Of a stretch of DNA of 34,879 nt, positions 1 through 9,254 are shown in pieces. The notes below the pieces were generated by a model. The model ran no database searches. It had not been told where the DNA came from and saw nothing but the letters and a program-made list of their open reading frames with translations. Position numbers and translations under genes: made by a program. This DNA comes from CAZXYF01 sp964644705 (GTDB lineage: Bacteria > Planctomycetota > Brocadiia > SM23-32): NCBI GenBank assembly GCA_964644705.1, contig CAZXYF010000009.1, forward strand, positions 1 to 34,879. The letters run 5' to 3'. Positions within the stretch are counted from its first letter, which is position 1. Each line of letters opens with the position of its first letter.

Positions 1-59
1 TCAACCGGGACAAGCCCGGCAGCAGGCCCATCTGGAATAACGTGGTTCACTGAATACTT
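1..59 (-). repeat. Dispersed 59-bp repeat, copy 1
   Basis: Positions 1-59 are the reverse complement of 24353-24411 with only two mismatches (window positions 27 and 42), about 22 kb apart and in opposite orientation. The copy may continue beyond the window edge. Read on the minus strand it encodes the peptide KYSVNHVIPDGPAAGLVPV, and both mismatches are silent. It contains the short hairpin CCGGG-ACAAG-CCCGG. Confidence 0.85.
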
Positions 60-209
60 ACGAACACCCACTGGGATAACAGCTAAAAGCTGGTCTGAAA
101 CATCAGGATACTTATGTTCGTATAATTTATCGACTTGCACTGACATTAGCTGAACTCGATTAATTCTGTTATTTGCTGCGATGAAGGCCCACAAATCAGA
201 CGAAAACAT
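1..209 (-). CDS. Partial hypothetical protein, cut by the window edge
   Basis: An open frame on the minus strand runs from an ATG at 207-209 to the window edge, about 69 codons with no stop, so its 3' end lies outside. The product is not recognised. An in-frame TAG lies six codons upstream of the ATG and there is no convincing ribosome binding site, so the start is uncertain and the ORF could be a 5'-degraded fragment. Its last visible 19 codons, ending KYSVNHVIPDGPAAGLVPV, are repeated at 24353-24411, where they are followed by Glu-Ala-stop. The only two base differences between the copies are third-position synonymous changes, which favours real coding. By my count GC over 61-210 is about 41%, well below the roughly 60% of the neighbouring operon, suggesting foreign origin. 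Confidence 0.4.
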   Translation of the reverse strand, partial: MFSSDLWAFIAANNRINRVQLMSVQVDKLYEHKYPDVSDQLLAVIPVGVRKYSVNHVIPDGPAAGLVPV

Positions 210-247
210 CGAGAAACGTGCAAACTACAGCTTAGCTTCAAAGTGGC

Positions 248-3200
248 CTAATTACCGCCATCATCTTCCGGCGGCGTGGCCCGAACTTTGATCCCCGAGG
301 GAGGCCCATCGCCTTCCACGGCGATTAATTCGATGTGAAATTTCCAGGAAGGAGATTCACTCCCTTTGGCCCCGATGTATCGCACCAGTTCGTTCCAGCC
401 AGCTTTTAACTCGATGAGTTCGTAGGTGGTATCTCCGTATTCGAAAGTATCCTTTCGGCGAGTTTGGCCATCGATGCGGCGTTTGTTGCGGTCGGCGTTT
501 TTGCGCACGTCGTGGATTACGATGGTTTTTGGTTTGTCCGCGTGCAACCATACTGCAGCAAAAACATCCGCGCTTTCGTCCTTCGGCCGATTCTTTTTGT
601 CGAAGGGGCGGAAGCCGCGTTGTTTCAAATCAATTGTGCCTTCCGGCCAGGACATTGTTTTCCATCCCACGTAGCCGTCGAATCCCTGGTAGCGGGCGCC
701 GATGTGGACACCGGTTTTGAGTGGTTGGGCGTGGTGTTGGTCGTGGGGGAGAGGCCCGAGAATCTGCCATTTTTTGATTAATCGTCCCCGGTATCCAAGC
801 ATTTTGCGGTTGAATCGGAAACGTTGTGCCGGGGTCAGGTAGGGGCGAACGCGCCGGTACACTTTCTGGGTGGCTTTTCGGGGGTTCATATCCAGGTGCC
901 TGTACAGTTCCACCAGTTCCCGGAGCAGCTGCATCTTCCCGCTGCCCGGTTTCTGCTTCCCGGTCGATCCGGTGTGAACGTTGATGTAGGGGCGCGATAT
1001 GAGCAAGCGTTTCCGCAGTTCAGCCCGGCGCCGGGATTTGTTCCACAGATACAGAAGGTAATCAGCTCGTTCAGCGAATCGATCCCATCCTATATCAGCC
1101 ACATACTTTTCTACGGTTCGTACAAATCCTTTGAGATCGACCTGCGTGTGCTGATCCAGCGCGCCTTCATTCCACTGGAAATATCCGGAGGTTCCGGTGT
1201 CGTTGTCCGTCTGCCAGACCTGTTTTCCGCTGTGCGGATTGCGCGTTGCCCAGCGTATGTTGGTACTTTTGAGCTTCTGTTCGTCGTCCTCTTCATCCAG
1301 TATTGTTCTTTGGTCTGTTCCGTTCACAAATGTAAGCTTGTCCCACCAGATTGTTCCACCGTTATGACTGTATTTCAGGGCGGTGATTGGCATATCGCCA
1401 AGTTTGTGGTGAGCGAGCGGAATGCGCAGTTCCGTCCATTCTCCGGCTTGCGGCACCGGGCCCATCGCCACGGCCTGCTCCGGCACCTCTTCTCCCCAGT
1501 AGAAACGTTCTGTTCGCCAGCCATCCGTAAAAAACAGGCTGAGGGAGAGGGGCCGATTGTCTTCGGATATATAAACCCACTGTTTTAAAGCCGGCCCCGA
1601 AATTCGGGGAGCAACGGCCGGACGGGTTTCATCTTCGTCGCAAAGTTTTTTAAAGGCACGGAGGTCAGCGCTTTTGACGCCTGATTCGGTGGCGAGTTTG
1701 ATTACATCTTCGCGGGGATTCCGGTGACTCGCCCCCCATTGCCGCCGCAATTTCATCATGGCGGGAACTGCGTAGCTGCTCCGGGGGTGATCCCGGAGGA
1801 ATTGCGCGTAGACGACGGCCCCGGCGCCGATCCAGTCCGTTGGTACATCGCTTGTGATCAGCTCCCAGCTCTGGTGGAGGTTCGGATACGCATCGGCAAT
1901 TTCAGCGGCCCTGGCCGTGTAGGCCCGCAGGTGAAATCGTCCTCGTGGTTGCCAGGCGAAGAGCCGTTGATGTTCTCCGTGCCACGCTCGAATCGCGGGG
2001 CGAATGGCCGCCGCACCGCGAAGAAAATCGGGGAAAATGAATTGATAATGGAGTTGTTGCGTCCGGGCGTCGTGCCAGATGGTGGCCCGGACGTTTTCAG
2101 GCATGGGGCCGAAAGTCTCCACGTCCACCGTCCCATCCGGTCTCATGCCCGCTGCTACCGTTCCCCGTCCTTCAAGATGGAGTTCAAGCCAGCTTCCATC
2201 GGCCTGAAGCCCCCGGCTCATTTTCGGGGTGGGGGATGCCTCGGCATAGTCAACTTTAAGGTAGAGATTGTGGCGTTTGTGAGCGACACTCACATGGGCG
2301 CGGGGGTTGTTTGAGATTTTCAGTCGTGGGGCAGAGCCGCCACCTTCCTTCCCGAAAACTGTTCCCAGCGATTGATAAGCCGCGGCGAGAGGTTTTGTCT
2401 TGAGATGATGCTTTCTCGGGAAGACGTTGAGTCTGTCCCCCGTGAGAACGAATATTTTTTGTCCGCGGAAAAAAGCCTCTTCCGGTTTGTGCGGGCCGGT
2501 GACCAGTGGTTCCCAGGTCAGTAACTCGCCCTCTTTTTTGTATCGAGCTGAAAACACCACATTGTGATGTTTGGTCCAGCTGCGAGCGAGCAGTTCTACT
2601 TTTTCGGAGTTAATCCGATAATCCAGAATGGCCCGCGCACGTTCCCCATTTACGGCTTCGGGAAGGACATAACGTGGCAGCGTGCGTTTTTGTTTTTGAC
2701 CAATCAACACCTCCAGAGCCCTACCTCTGGCGCTGTACACCCTTCCGTTGTGGACGGCCAGCGGGAGTTTACCATATCCGGTCGTTTTTCGGGCCACGGA
2801 TTCGAAACTATCCTTCTCGGAAATCCAATCTATACCTTCGCTGGGGACCAACCAGTCCAGATGTTTGTTCCCTCTTACCGCATGCGCGTGCACCCATTTG
2901 TCCAGGGGCCGGAAGCTTTTAACCTTGAATCGTCTTTTCACATCCAGCGCTTTGCTCTCACTGTTCCCGCCCAGTGGGTCATCATCGCCAAGAATCCCCA
3001 TGTCTCCGTCGTCCGAGACGTTCATCTGGTTGGTTCCGGGGGATCCAAGGGGGTAGCGCCGCAACTCTAATTCAGAATGTCCTTTCCGTTCTTTCCACAG
3101 TTCGAATCCGCGCTTGCTTTGCACATGCACCAGCCATCGGGGCCATGCTGACGGCCCGAGAGGACGGCGTTCATGAAATAGGATTGTTCCGTCAGCCGGG

Positions 3201-6200
3201 TCAAGAATGATACGTCGCAGGTCACGGTTTTTCTTCTCATGACGATGGGTTTTGCGGAAGATGGTCACCTGGAGGAGCCCCGATTGCCATGAGAGGCTTT
3301 TAAGAGTACGACGATAGTATTTTGAATGATACGGTTTCAGCAGTCGCCGGGTCCACACGTGGTTCGTTTCCAGGTTGAGAACTGTTATCCAGGATTGTCC
3401 CTGACCTATGGCCAGATACTGGTTGTGCTGCCTCCAGTGGGCAGCCCGGGGGGCGAACAGGGGGATGTGGTTTTGTATGTTGCCAGAGTTGATGTCAAGG
3501 AGGACGAATTGGTCCGCATATTGAAACGCCAGTTTGTTCTTGTGAGAGAAAGGGCCCGCGAAATGGGGTGGAATCAGGCTGCGCCAGGTCGGGACGTTCT
3601 TTTGAGTCCGAATGGCCTGAAGCACACCTGTATTGTCAATAAAAACCCGTTGGGAATGACGTTCTGAATCCGGCAGGCACAGTTGTGCGTCAGAGAGGTT
3701 TGTACTCTGGAAAAGGGTATTGGGAATCGGAAAACCGGCCGTCGCAGGAGGTTGGTCGAGGGCCAGCGGACCGAGCATAACGGCATAAATGTGTTTTTCC
3801 GAGCCGGTGAGGGCAGCGACCTGGCCCGGAAGCTGTCGTGAATCTACGCGGGAACCGTCTTCAAGATGGAAGCCGCGTAACGTCTTTTCGTTGGCCATCC
3901 ATACCGTCTTGTTCCGTATGCACAGGCGGATAGAGCCATCCATGACGCCGGGACTGATGGCTTCCTTTACGAAAGAGGTGTAAAACCTCTGGTCCGCGAC
4001 ATCGTGGGCCCAGGCGGTTTGGCCGCTGGAGGCGGCAACGGCACGGATGCCCGTCCTGCCGTAACAGATTATTCGGTCCGCGCTGTCGGCCAGGGCTGTA
4101 TGGCGGGGCAAGAAATACCGGCTCCACAATTTCTTGCCATCAGTAGTTGACAGAGCGAGCAATCCGGGGAAATCACGGGGATTGAAAACCACGCGTCCAT
4201 CCGTCACCATCGGTGGTGAACCGGGACGCGTCATGAAGTAGGAATCGTCCGCGGGTCGGGAATACGTGTGGATCCACCGCATCATGCCGTCCCGTGCGTC
4301 ACATCGCCCGACGATTCCCGTATTGGTCTGGAAATACACGGATCCCAGATGCACCGTAACGGCGTTACCCCAGGGCAGGAACGGTCGCCCATCCTGGGTG
4401 GCAAGATGACGACGCCACAGGATCTCACCATCGCTGGCTCGCAGGCACAGCAGGAAAAGTTGTTGATTCAGCTCTTCCCCCCGCGAGGCCATAACATACA
4501 CCCGGCCGTCGGAAGGTACAGGGTCGTTGGCGGGAAACAGATTTCCCCATGATTCATTTTTCAGCGTGGACCAGACGACGTGGCCGTCCTCCGCATCGAG
4601 GGCTGCCACCCCGACGGGTTGGTTCCGGTTGCGATCAACGCCCCACCGGGTGAAGACCAGCTCGCCCGACATTCTTGCGGTAAGATCTTCCGGTTGCAGA
4701 TTGGTTTTTGCACCGGGGGATAGATCAGTCACCGGTCCCTGGCTGAACCATTGACGTTTCCCCGTTTTTTTGTCGTAAAGCGCAACTCCCCGGGTTCCAG
4801 CGGCTGTGATCACATTGCCGGTGGTCTTTACTCCGATGCCCGAGAGGCGGTTGAACAATCCGCGTGCCTCATCCTCCGACGCATACTGCAGCGCTGATGT
4901 CGGCATACGGAGCGGCCGGACGTTCGGGGAGTCAGATGATTGGGGCATTTTTTCGGTCATCCGGGAGAGGCGAGTGGCGAGTTTCTCGCCCGTCACTGAT
5001 TCCCCCCGCCACGGGAGCGTTGTGTTTTTGGGGAAAGATTTGGTCCGCCTGGTGAGTGCCTCATGGTGACCCAAAAGTGCTAAACTGGTCCACACTCCGG
5101 CGGTGGCCTCTCGCTGCATGCGGCTGTTTGAGGTGTGTTGCAGCACATTGGAGAAATAGCGATAGGCCAGTCCGGCGTGTCCGCGCCGAAGTTCATGGAG
5201 AGCGTTTTTGAGCAACGCCTTATGGACATCGGTTGACCACGGATGTTTCCGGAACGTGGAGAGAACCCGGGACGGAGATTTACCGATCTGTTTCGGGGGG
5301 CGGGCAGCTGCAATTCTCTGCTGAAGATCCGGGCGATTCCGCAGGCGGGCGTCGAGATCATGCCAGAGAGAAATGTAGCGGCTGCCCTGTTTACAGAGCA
5401 TGCGCCTCTGCGCTTCTTCACGGATGAGCATTCCCACGCGCACCGCGGCCCATGTGAAATCTTCATCGGTCCACTCGGGGTTGAGCTTTGTTGCTTTTGC
5501 CATTTCAACAATCGGAGGAGGGCTCGATTTCCATTCCGATTCAATGGCGCTGTCGATACCCCTGTTCTGGAGCCATTTGATCGCCTGCCCCTCGGCACCG
5601 GCCGCAGCCAGGGTGGTCCCCCATGCGCGGATCCACCAGTCGGTGGCAATGTGCTGTTGTTTATATCGCCACAGGAGGTCGGCGGCGGTTGTGAACTGAT
5701 CGGCTTTGACGTGATTCTTCCAGACCTGTGGCCAGGAGGTCACCCCTTCGCCGGTTTCTTCCGCGGGTGGCAAAAAATCCCTTGCTTCACGATTGGCCAT
5801 GATCAGTGCGGGAGGGTATTTTTTGCCTAATTCAAGCAGTTGTTCCAGAGCAGCATCCCGGATGTCGGAGTTGTCGGGATGGTTGGCCAGCATTTTTTGA
5901 CACACACGTTCCGCCTGACTCATGCGTCCCAGCTGCTGGTAGCTTCTCGCCAGGTCACGTCGATGCTTTATGAGTTGTTTGCTGTTTTTCGGTGGGAATT
6001 TCTCAGGAAGTTTGCGGAGGAGGTAAATCCGTCGGCGAATAAGCCGATATTTCCTGAACGTGGGGTTGAGATTTAACTGTTTAAATTCTTTCTTCCAGCT
6101 GCGAACGGAGGCTTCGACGGTCGCTTGCCTGCTGTTTTTCCAGACTATCGGAGGCGCTTCATCCCGGTACAATGGGCCTTCTTCAGGGAAGGCTGATGGG

Positions 6201-6268
6201 GCAAATGCCTGGAGGATCAGCAGCCCCAGAAGTATGAGTTTACGCGCGGTTGAATGGTGAATGGTCAT
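248..6268 (-). CDS. Giant secreted TPR / PQQ beta-propeller protein (2006 aa)
   Basis: Very large exported protein, last gene of the nine-gene operon. I chose the ATG at 6266-6268 because it overlaps the upstream stop as ATGA (translational coupling) and gives a clean signal peptide (MTIHHSTARKLILLGLLILQ, then a small-residue region). Longer starts would only read through the upstream gene. TPR-like helices lie near residues 95-150. A PQQ-type beta-propeller spans about 480-770, with repeated A-x-D/G-G-x-x-x-W blades (KKTGKRQW, AEDGHVVW, ASDGEILW, ARDGMMRW, TTDGKKLW). A CBM9/DOMON-like beta domain is possible around 1310-1440. The last 170 residues contain a W-x-x-L-G-P motif (KKWQILGPLP) and a jelly-roll-like tail. 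The protein is rich in Lys and Arg. PQQ_2 propellers such as BamB act as protein-assembly scaffolds, but the role here is unknown. Confidence 0.88.
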   Translation of the reverse strand: MTIHHSTARKLILLGLLILQAFAPSAFPEEGPLYRDEAPPIVWKNSRQATVEASVRSWKKEFKQLNLNPTFRKYRLIRRRIYLLRKLPEKFPPKNSKQLIKHRRDLARSYQQLGRMSQAERVCQKMLANHPDNSDIRDAALEQLLELGKKYPPALIMANREARDFLPPAEETGEGVTSWPQVWKNHVKADQFTTAADLLWRYKQQHIATDWWIRAWGTTLAAAGAEGQAIKWLQNRGIDSAIESEWKSSPPPIVEMAKATKLNPEWTDEDFTWAAVRVGMLIREEAQRRMLCKQGSRYISLWHDLDARLRNRPDLQQRIAAARPPKQIGKSPSRVLSTFRKHPWSTDVHKALLKNALHELRRGHAGLAYRYFSNVLQHTSNSRMQREATAGVWTSLALLGHHEALTRRTKSFPKNTTLPWRGESVTGEKLATRLSRMTEKMPQSSDSPNVRPLRMPTSALQYASEDEARGLFNRLSGIGVKTTGNVITAAGTRGVALYDKKTGKRQWFSQGPVTDLSPGAKTNLQPEDLTARMSGELVFTRWGVDRNRNQPVGVAALDAEDGHVVWSTLKNESWGNLFPANDPVPSDGRVYVMASRGEELNQQLFLLCLRASDGEILWRRHLATQDGRPFLPWGNAVTVHLGSVYFQTNTGIVGRCDARDGMMRWIHTYSRPADDSYFMTRPGSPPMVTDGRVVFNPRDFPGLLALSTTDGKKLWSRYFLPRHTALADSADRIICYGRTGIRAVAASSGQTAWAHDVADQRFYTSFVKEAISPGVMDGSIRLCIRNKTVWMANEKTLRGFHLEDGSRVDSRQLPGQVAALTGSEKHIYAVMLGPLALDQPPATAGFPIPNTLFQSTNLSDAQLCLPDSERHSQRVFIDNTGVLQAIRTQKNVPTWRSLIPPHFAGPFSHKNKLAFQYADQFVLLDINSGNIQNHIPLFAPRAAHWRQHNQYLAIGQGQSWITVLNLETNHVWTRRLLKPYHSKYYRRTLKSLSWQSGLLQVTIFRKTHRHEKKNRDLRRIILDPADGTILFHERRPLGPSAWPRWLVHVQSKRGFELWKERKGHSELELRRYPLGSPGTNQMNVSDDGDMGILGDDDPLGGNSESKALDVKRRFKVKSFRPLDKWVHAHAVRGNKHLDWLVPSEGIDWISEKDSFESVARKTTGYGKLPLAVHNGRVYSARGRALEVLIGQKQKRTLPRYVLPEAVNGERARAILDYRINSEKVELLARSWTKHHNVVFSARYKKEGELLTWEPLVTGPHKPEEAFFRGQKIFVLTGDRLNVFPRKHHLKTKPLAAAYQSLGTVFGKEGGGSAPRLKISNNPRAHVSVAHKRHNLYLKVDYAEASPTPKMSRGLQADGSWLELHLEGRGTVAAGMRPDGTVDVETFGPMPENVRATIWHDARTQQLHYQFIFPDFLRGAAAIRPAIRAWHGEHQRLFAWQPRGRFHLRAYTARAAEIADAYPNLHQSWELITSDVPTDWIGAGAVVYAQFLRDHPRSSYAVPAMMKLRRQWGASHRNPREDVIKLATESGVKSADLRAFKKLCDEDETRPAVAPRISGPALKQWVYISEDNRPLSLSLFFTDGWRTERFYWGEEVPEQAVAMGPVPQAGEWTELRIPLAHHKLGDMPITALKYSHNGGTIWWDKLTFVNGTDQRTILDEEDDEQKLKSTNIRWATRNPHSGKQVWQTDNDTGTSGYFQWNEGALDQHTQVDLKGFVRTVEKYVADIGWDRFAERADYLLYLWNKSRRRAELRKRLLISRPYINVHTGSTGKQKPGSGKMQLLRELVELYRHLDMNPRKATQKVYRRVRPYLTPAQRFRFNRKMLGYRGRLIKKWQILGPLPHDQHHAQPLKTGVHIGARYQGFDGYVGWKTMSWPEGTIDLKQRGFRPFDKKNRPKDESADVFAAVWLHADKPKTIVIHDVRKNADRNKRRIDGQTRRKDTFEYGDTTYELIELKAGWNELVRYIGAKGSESPSWKFHIELIAVEGDGPPSGIKVRATPPEDDGGN

Positions 6269-7239
6269 CGCTGGTGGATGGGAAGATAACGGTAGGGGAG
6301 ACTTAGAGCGAGGAGCGCCATGGGAGTTTTGTGACTCGTTCCCCCCCAGGAGCCATTTTCCTGTTGTTTCTTGAGCAGGGCTTTGCGAGCAATCGGATAC
6401 CACTCCTTGAAGATGTCCTGACTGGCCTGATTCAGGGCGAGGGCACCATAATACTGAGAATAATAAAAGTGTCTGCTCACATCTTTGTCATTTTCCTGGA
6501 GGTATTGTATTCCCGCCTGTGTCGGCTCAGAGTCATGCCGTCCCGACATGCAGAGGGCGGTCACGGCGGCAGCGGTGGTGGCGAAATGGGCATCACCAGG
6601 TCCTTTGTAGCCGAATCCGCCATTCTTTTTATTCCAGCAGCTGCGCGTGTATTTGATTGCTTCGTCGATCGTTTCATCGGGAACAAAAATACCGGCCTCT
6701 TTTGCCGAAGCGAGGGCAACGACCTGCATGACCGTTACGGAGAGGTCGGCGTCGCGCGGCTGCGGTTTATACCGCCAGCCACCTTTGGGGTTTTGTGCAC
6801 GCAGGATGACCTTTACCGCTTTTTTGAGAGCTCGCCGGATCTTTTTCTCTCCGGTCATGCCCCATAGTTCGGTCAGAGCCAGGGTGGCCAGTCCGTGTTC
6901 ATACATCAGACCCGTTTTCGGGGTTGCAAGGTAGCCGCTTCCCTCGCGTGATATCTGCAGGAGGTAATCCACCGCCAGCTCCAGTTGATCCCCGTATTTG
7001 CCGTGTGTGGGGATTTCCCCCCGGGCCATGCAGGCCATCAACGTGAGAGACGTAACCCCCACGCGATATCTGCTGCCCCAGCTTCCGTCATCGTTTTGAT
7101 TGGACATGAGGTATTTCAGTCCCCGATCGATGGCCCGTTCGGTTTTGGGAGTGAGGAGGGACTCGACCTCTCCAGCGTGACACAGATGTCCCATGGGAAG
7201 GAGCGTCATCACGACAACAATAACTGTAATCTTGTGCAT
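6265..7239 (-). CDS. Secreted squalene-cyclase/prenyltransferase-like alpha/alpha-toroid protein
   Basis: 324-aa exported protein with an N-terminal signal peptide (MHKITVIVVVMTLLPMGHLCHA). It carries several QW-like repeats typical of the terpene cyclase / prenyltransferase toroid fold: NQNDDGSWGS near residue 50, NPKGGWRYKP near 150, NGGFGYKGPG near 205 and QQENGSWGGTSH near 298. The catalytic DXDD motif of squalene-hopene cyclases is not visible and the protein is half the enzyme length, so a binding or structural role is more likely than cyclisation. RBS AAGGGA lies 8 nt before the ATG. The gene starts 13 bp after the coiled-coil gene, and its TGA overlaps the ATG of the giant protein by four bases. 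Proteins of this type are frequent next to MoxR/VWA operons in PVC bacteria; their function is unknown. Confidence 0.85.
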   Translation of the reverse strand: MHKITVIVVVMTLLPMGHLCHAGEVESLLTPKTERAIDRGLKYLMSNQNDDGSWGSRYRVGVTSLTLMACMARGEIPTHGKYGDQLELAVDYLLQISREGSGYLATPKTGLMYEHGLATLALTELWGMTGEKKIRRALKKAVKVILRAQNPKGGWRYKPQPRDADLSVTVMQVVALASAKEAGIFVPDETIDEAIKYTRSCWNKKNGGFGYKGPGDAHFATTAAAVTALCMSGRHDSEPTQAGIQYLQENDKDVSRHFYYSQYYGALALNQASQDIFKEWYPIARKALLKKQQENGSWGGTSHKTPMALLALSLPYRYLPIHQR

Positions 7240-7252
7240 GGTTGAGTTCCCT

Positions 7253-9166
7253 TCATTCAGGTCTCGCGAGAGCCTCGTAATATGCCTTCAGATGATCACG
7301 GTATTCAAGGGGCATTTCGCGGGCAAAATTCTGGTTGAGTGCTTTTCGTTCTCGCTGTTTCAGTGAACGCCAGTCAGAATCCTCCCCATCGGGTCCCTTA
7401 CCTTTTATGGTCATGGAGGTAGCACCTCTCTCGTCTCCGCCGCCACTGGTGGCCATGCGGCTGTGGTTTTCCGTGATTTGAGTGCCGGGAGCGACGGATG
7501 GACCGGGGGGCGCGGGGCCTTCGGCCGCTCCGGGAGGGGCGGCCTCTGGGGGGCCGGCAACCGGCGGACCAGCTTCCGGTGGACCCGCTTCGGGGGGACC
7601 GCCTTCGGCCGGCCCCGCTTCGGCGGGGGCCTCGGCCATCTCTTCCATCTGACTCTGGGCCTGTTCCATCGCCCCCTCCATTGCCTCCATCGCTTCCGCC
7701 TGCGCGCTCTCGGCGGCTTCGGGTTTTTCCTCGGAAAGGGCATCGGCGGCCTCTTCCATTGCGGATTGGGCCGCGCTCATTGCCTGTTGCATCGGCATGC
7801 TCGGCATTTCCTGAGCCATCTGGGCAGCTGTCTGGGCCATCTGCGCCTGCGCGGAAGCAAGTTCGGATGGGCTCTCGGCAGCCTGGTTCTGGAGCTCCTC
7901 CTGGGACTCGCTCAGTTCTTCCAGTTTCTCCTGGGCCTCCTGGAGCTCTTCCGCTTCTGCGAGTGTCTCGGAGGCGGCTTCGTGCTTCTCGCGCGCCTGC
8001 TCCAGCTCCTCATAGGCCTGTTCCTGCGCCTTTTCGAGAGTTTCGGCGGCCTCATCCTGAGCCTGCCTGGCTTCTTCGGATTTTTGCTCATCCATAGCGG
8101 CCACGGCCTCATCCATCTGCTTCTGGGCCTTCTGCAGCATAGGAGGGACGGAACTGTCGTCGGATGGTTGTCGCGCGAGATCCGAAGCTTCGTTTGAAAG
8201 TTGTTTCTGTTCCGAGGCCTGCTCCTCAACGGGCTTATTGCTCGAATCCGCCATCTTTTTCTGTTTGCTGGCGAGTTGGTCAACCGCCTGGGCAGTTTTT
8301 CGTGCCTCCTGCATCGCCTCTGATAGTTTTTGCAGCTTTTCCTTAATGGGCTCCGTTGGATCCGGGCCGGATTCATCTTTATCGGATGAATCTGATCGGG
8401 CGAGTTTCGCCAGTTTTTCCAGCGATGCAATAACTTTTTTCTGCAGACTGGCAGCCTGGAGATAATGTCCCTTTTTGAGGTTACTGGCAGCCCCGCTCAT
8501 GCGATGCTGTAGTTTTGCTTCTTTGACCCTGCTGACCAGCTTGTGTTTCTGTTGTTCCAGTGCTTTTTGGAGATTTTCGGCCGAGCCTCCGAGTTCCCTC
8601 TGTTGAGCCGCCAGCAATTTAGCGTCCGCAGGTATTCCTTCGCCTCCATATTGCCGGGCAGCAATCTGTCGCGTGTTGCCAAACAGCTTTTTCTGGTCCT
8701 CCTTGATCGACTGAATACGTTCTTCGATATTCAAATCACTCTCGGCGGGATTGCTCTGCGCAACCACATTGTTCAATTTGTTAGCCGCCGCTTTCAGTTG
8801 GTTTACAGTTCGGTCGAGTTGGGGATGGGAGGTGGAGATGGATCGGACTGCTTCACTCAGTGCTCGGGTGGCTGCCTCAACTTCCCGGTCGCGCACGTTT
8901 TTTAAGGTGGAGACAATCCTGCGGAGCCGTCGTATCTTGTCTCCCGATACAAGATCGTTGCTTTCCAGCTCATTGAGAACGGCCTGGAAATCCTCGATGC
9001 TGCGTGTGAGTTCTCGTTTCACTTCCAGTTGCCGCTGATATTCTCGGCGAATTGTGTCTGCGGTCTGCATGGTCCCCTCATCCTTTTCGTCCGCATTCTT
9101 CTGAGCTGCCGGAGCGACGGAAAACAGCGCGATCAGCATCACGGATAACCATTTAATTTTGTGCAT
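7253..9166 (-). CDS. Secreted coiled-coil protein with Pro-rich repeat
   Basis: 637-aa exported protein. It has a signal peptide (MHKIKWLSVMLIALFSVAPAA), then about 480 residues of Glu/Ala/Gln/Lys-rich predicted coiled coil. A Pro-rich tandem repeat (E-A-G-P-P units) follows at about residues 512-557, coded by a GC-rich stretch around 7498-7633. The conserved-looking C-terminal segment (about 596-637) contains the pattern MPLEYRDHLKAYYEAL, which resembles the 'LP..YR..VK.YY..L' tail of PVC MoxR-operon proteins. RBS AGGTG lies about 6 nt before the ATG. The 88-bp spacer to the upstream gene is the longest inside the operon and might hold a secondary promoter, though I see no good one. It probably forms a long rod or filament in the periplasm. 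The molecular role is not known. Confidence 0.87.
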   Translation of the reverse strand: MHKIKWLSVMLIALFSVAPAAQKNADEKDEGTMQTADTIRREYQRQLEVKRELTRSIEDFQAVLNELESNDLVSGDKIRRLRRIVSTLKNVRDREVEAATRALSEAVRSISTSHPQLDRTVNQLKAAANKLNNVVAQSNPAESDLNIEERIQSIKEDQKKLFGNTRQIAARQYGGEGIPADAKLLAAQQRELGGSAENLQKALEQQKHKLVSRVKEAKLQHRMSGAASNLKKGHYLQAASLQKKVIASLEKLAKLARSDSSDKDESGPDPTEPIKEKLQKLSEAMQEARKTAQAVDQLASKQKKMADSSNKPVEEQASEQKQLSNEASDLARQPSDDSSVPPMLQKAQKQMDEAVAAMDEQKSEEARQAQDEAAETLEKAQEQAYEELEQAREKHEAASETLAEAEELQEAQEKLEELSESQEELQNQAAESPSELASAQAQMAQTAAQMAQEMPSMPMQQAMSAAQSAMEEAADALSEEKPEAAESAQAEAMEAMEGAMEQAQSQMEEMAEAPAEAGPAEGGPPEAGPPEAGPPVAGPPEAAPPGAAEGPAPPGPSVAPGTQITENHSRMATSGGGDERGATSMTIKGKGPDGEDSDWRSLKQRERKALNQNFAREMPLEYRDHLKAYYEALARPE

Positions 9167-9254
9167 TGTTTCACCTGTCTATTGAAGGCAGTAATCTATT
9201 GCAACGACCATACACGACCATATAAGTCCAACCCGGGTGCCGTTGATGCGGCTG

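Noticed and set aside
6269..6403. N-terminal extension of the giant protein
   Set aside because: It would read through the end of the toroid gene in another frame and bury the signal peptide; the ATGA overlap start is far better.
7463..8197. Plus-strand frame rich in Gly, Phe and Leu opposite the coiled-coil gene
   Set aside because: Its composition is the expected mirror of Glu/Ala/Pro-rich codons on the other strand.
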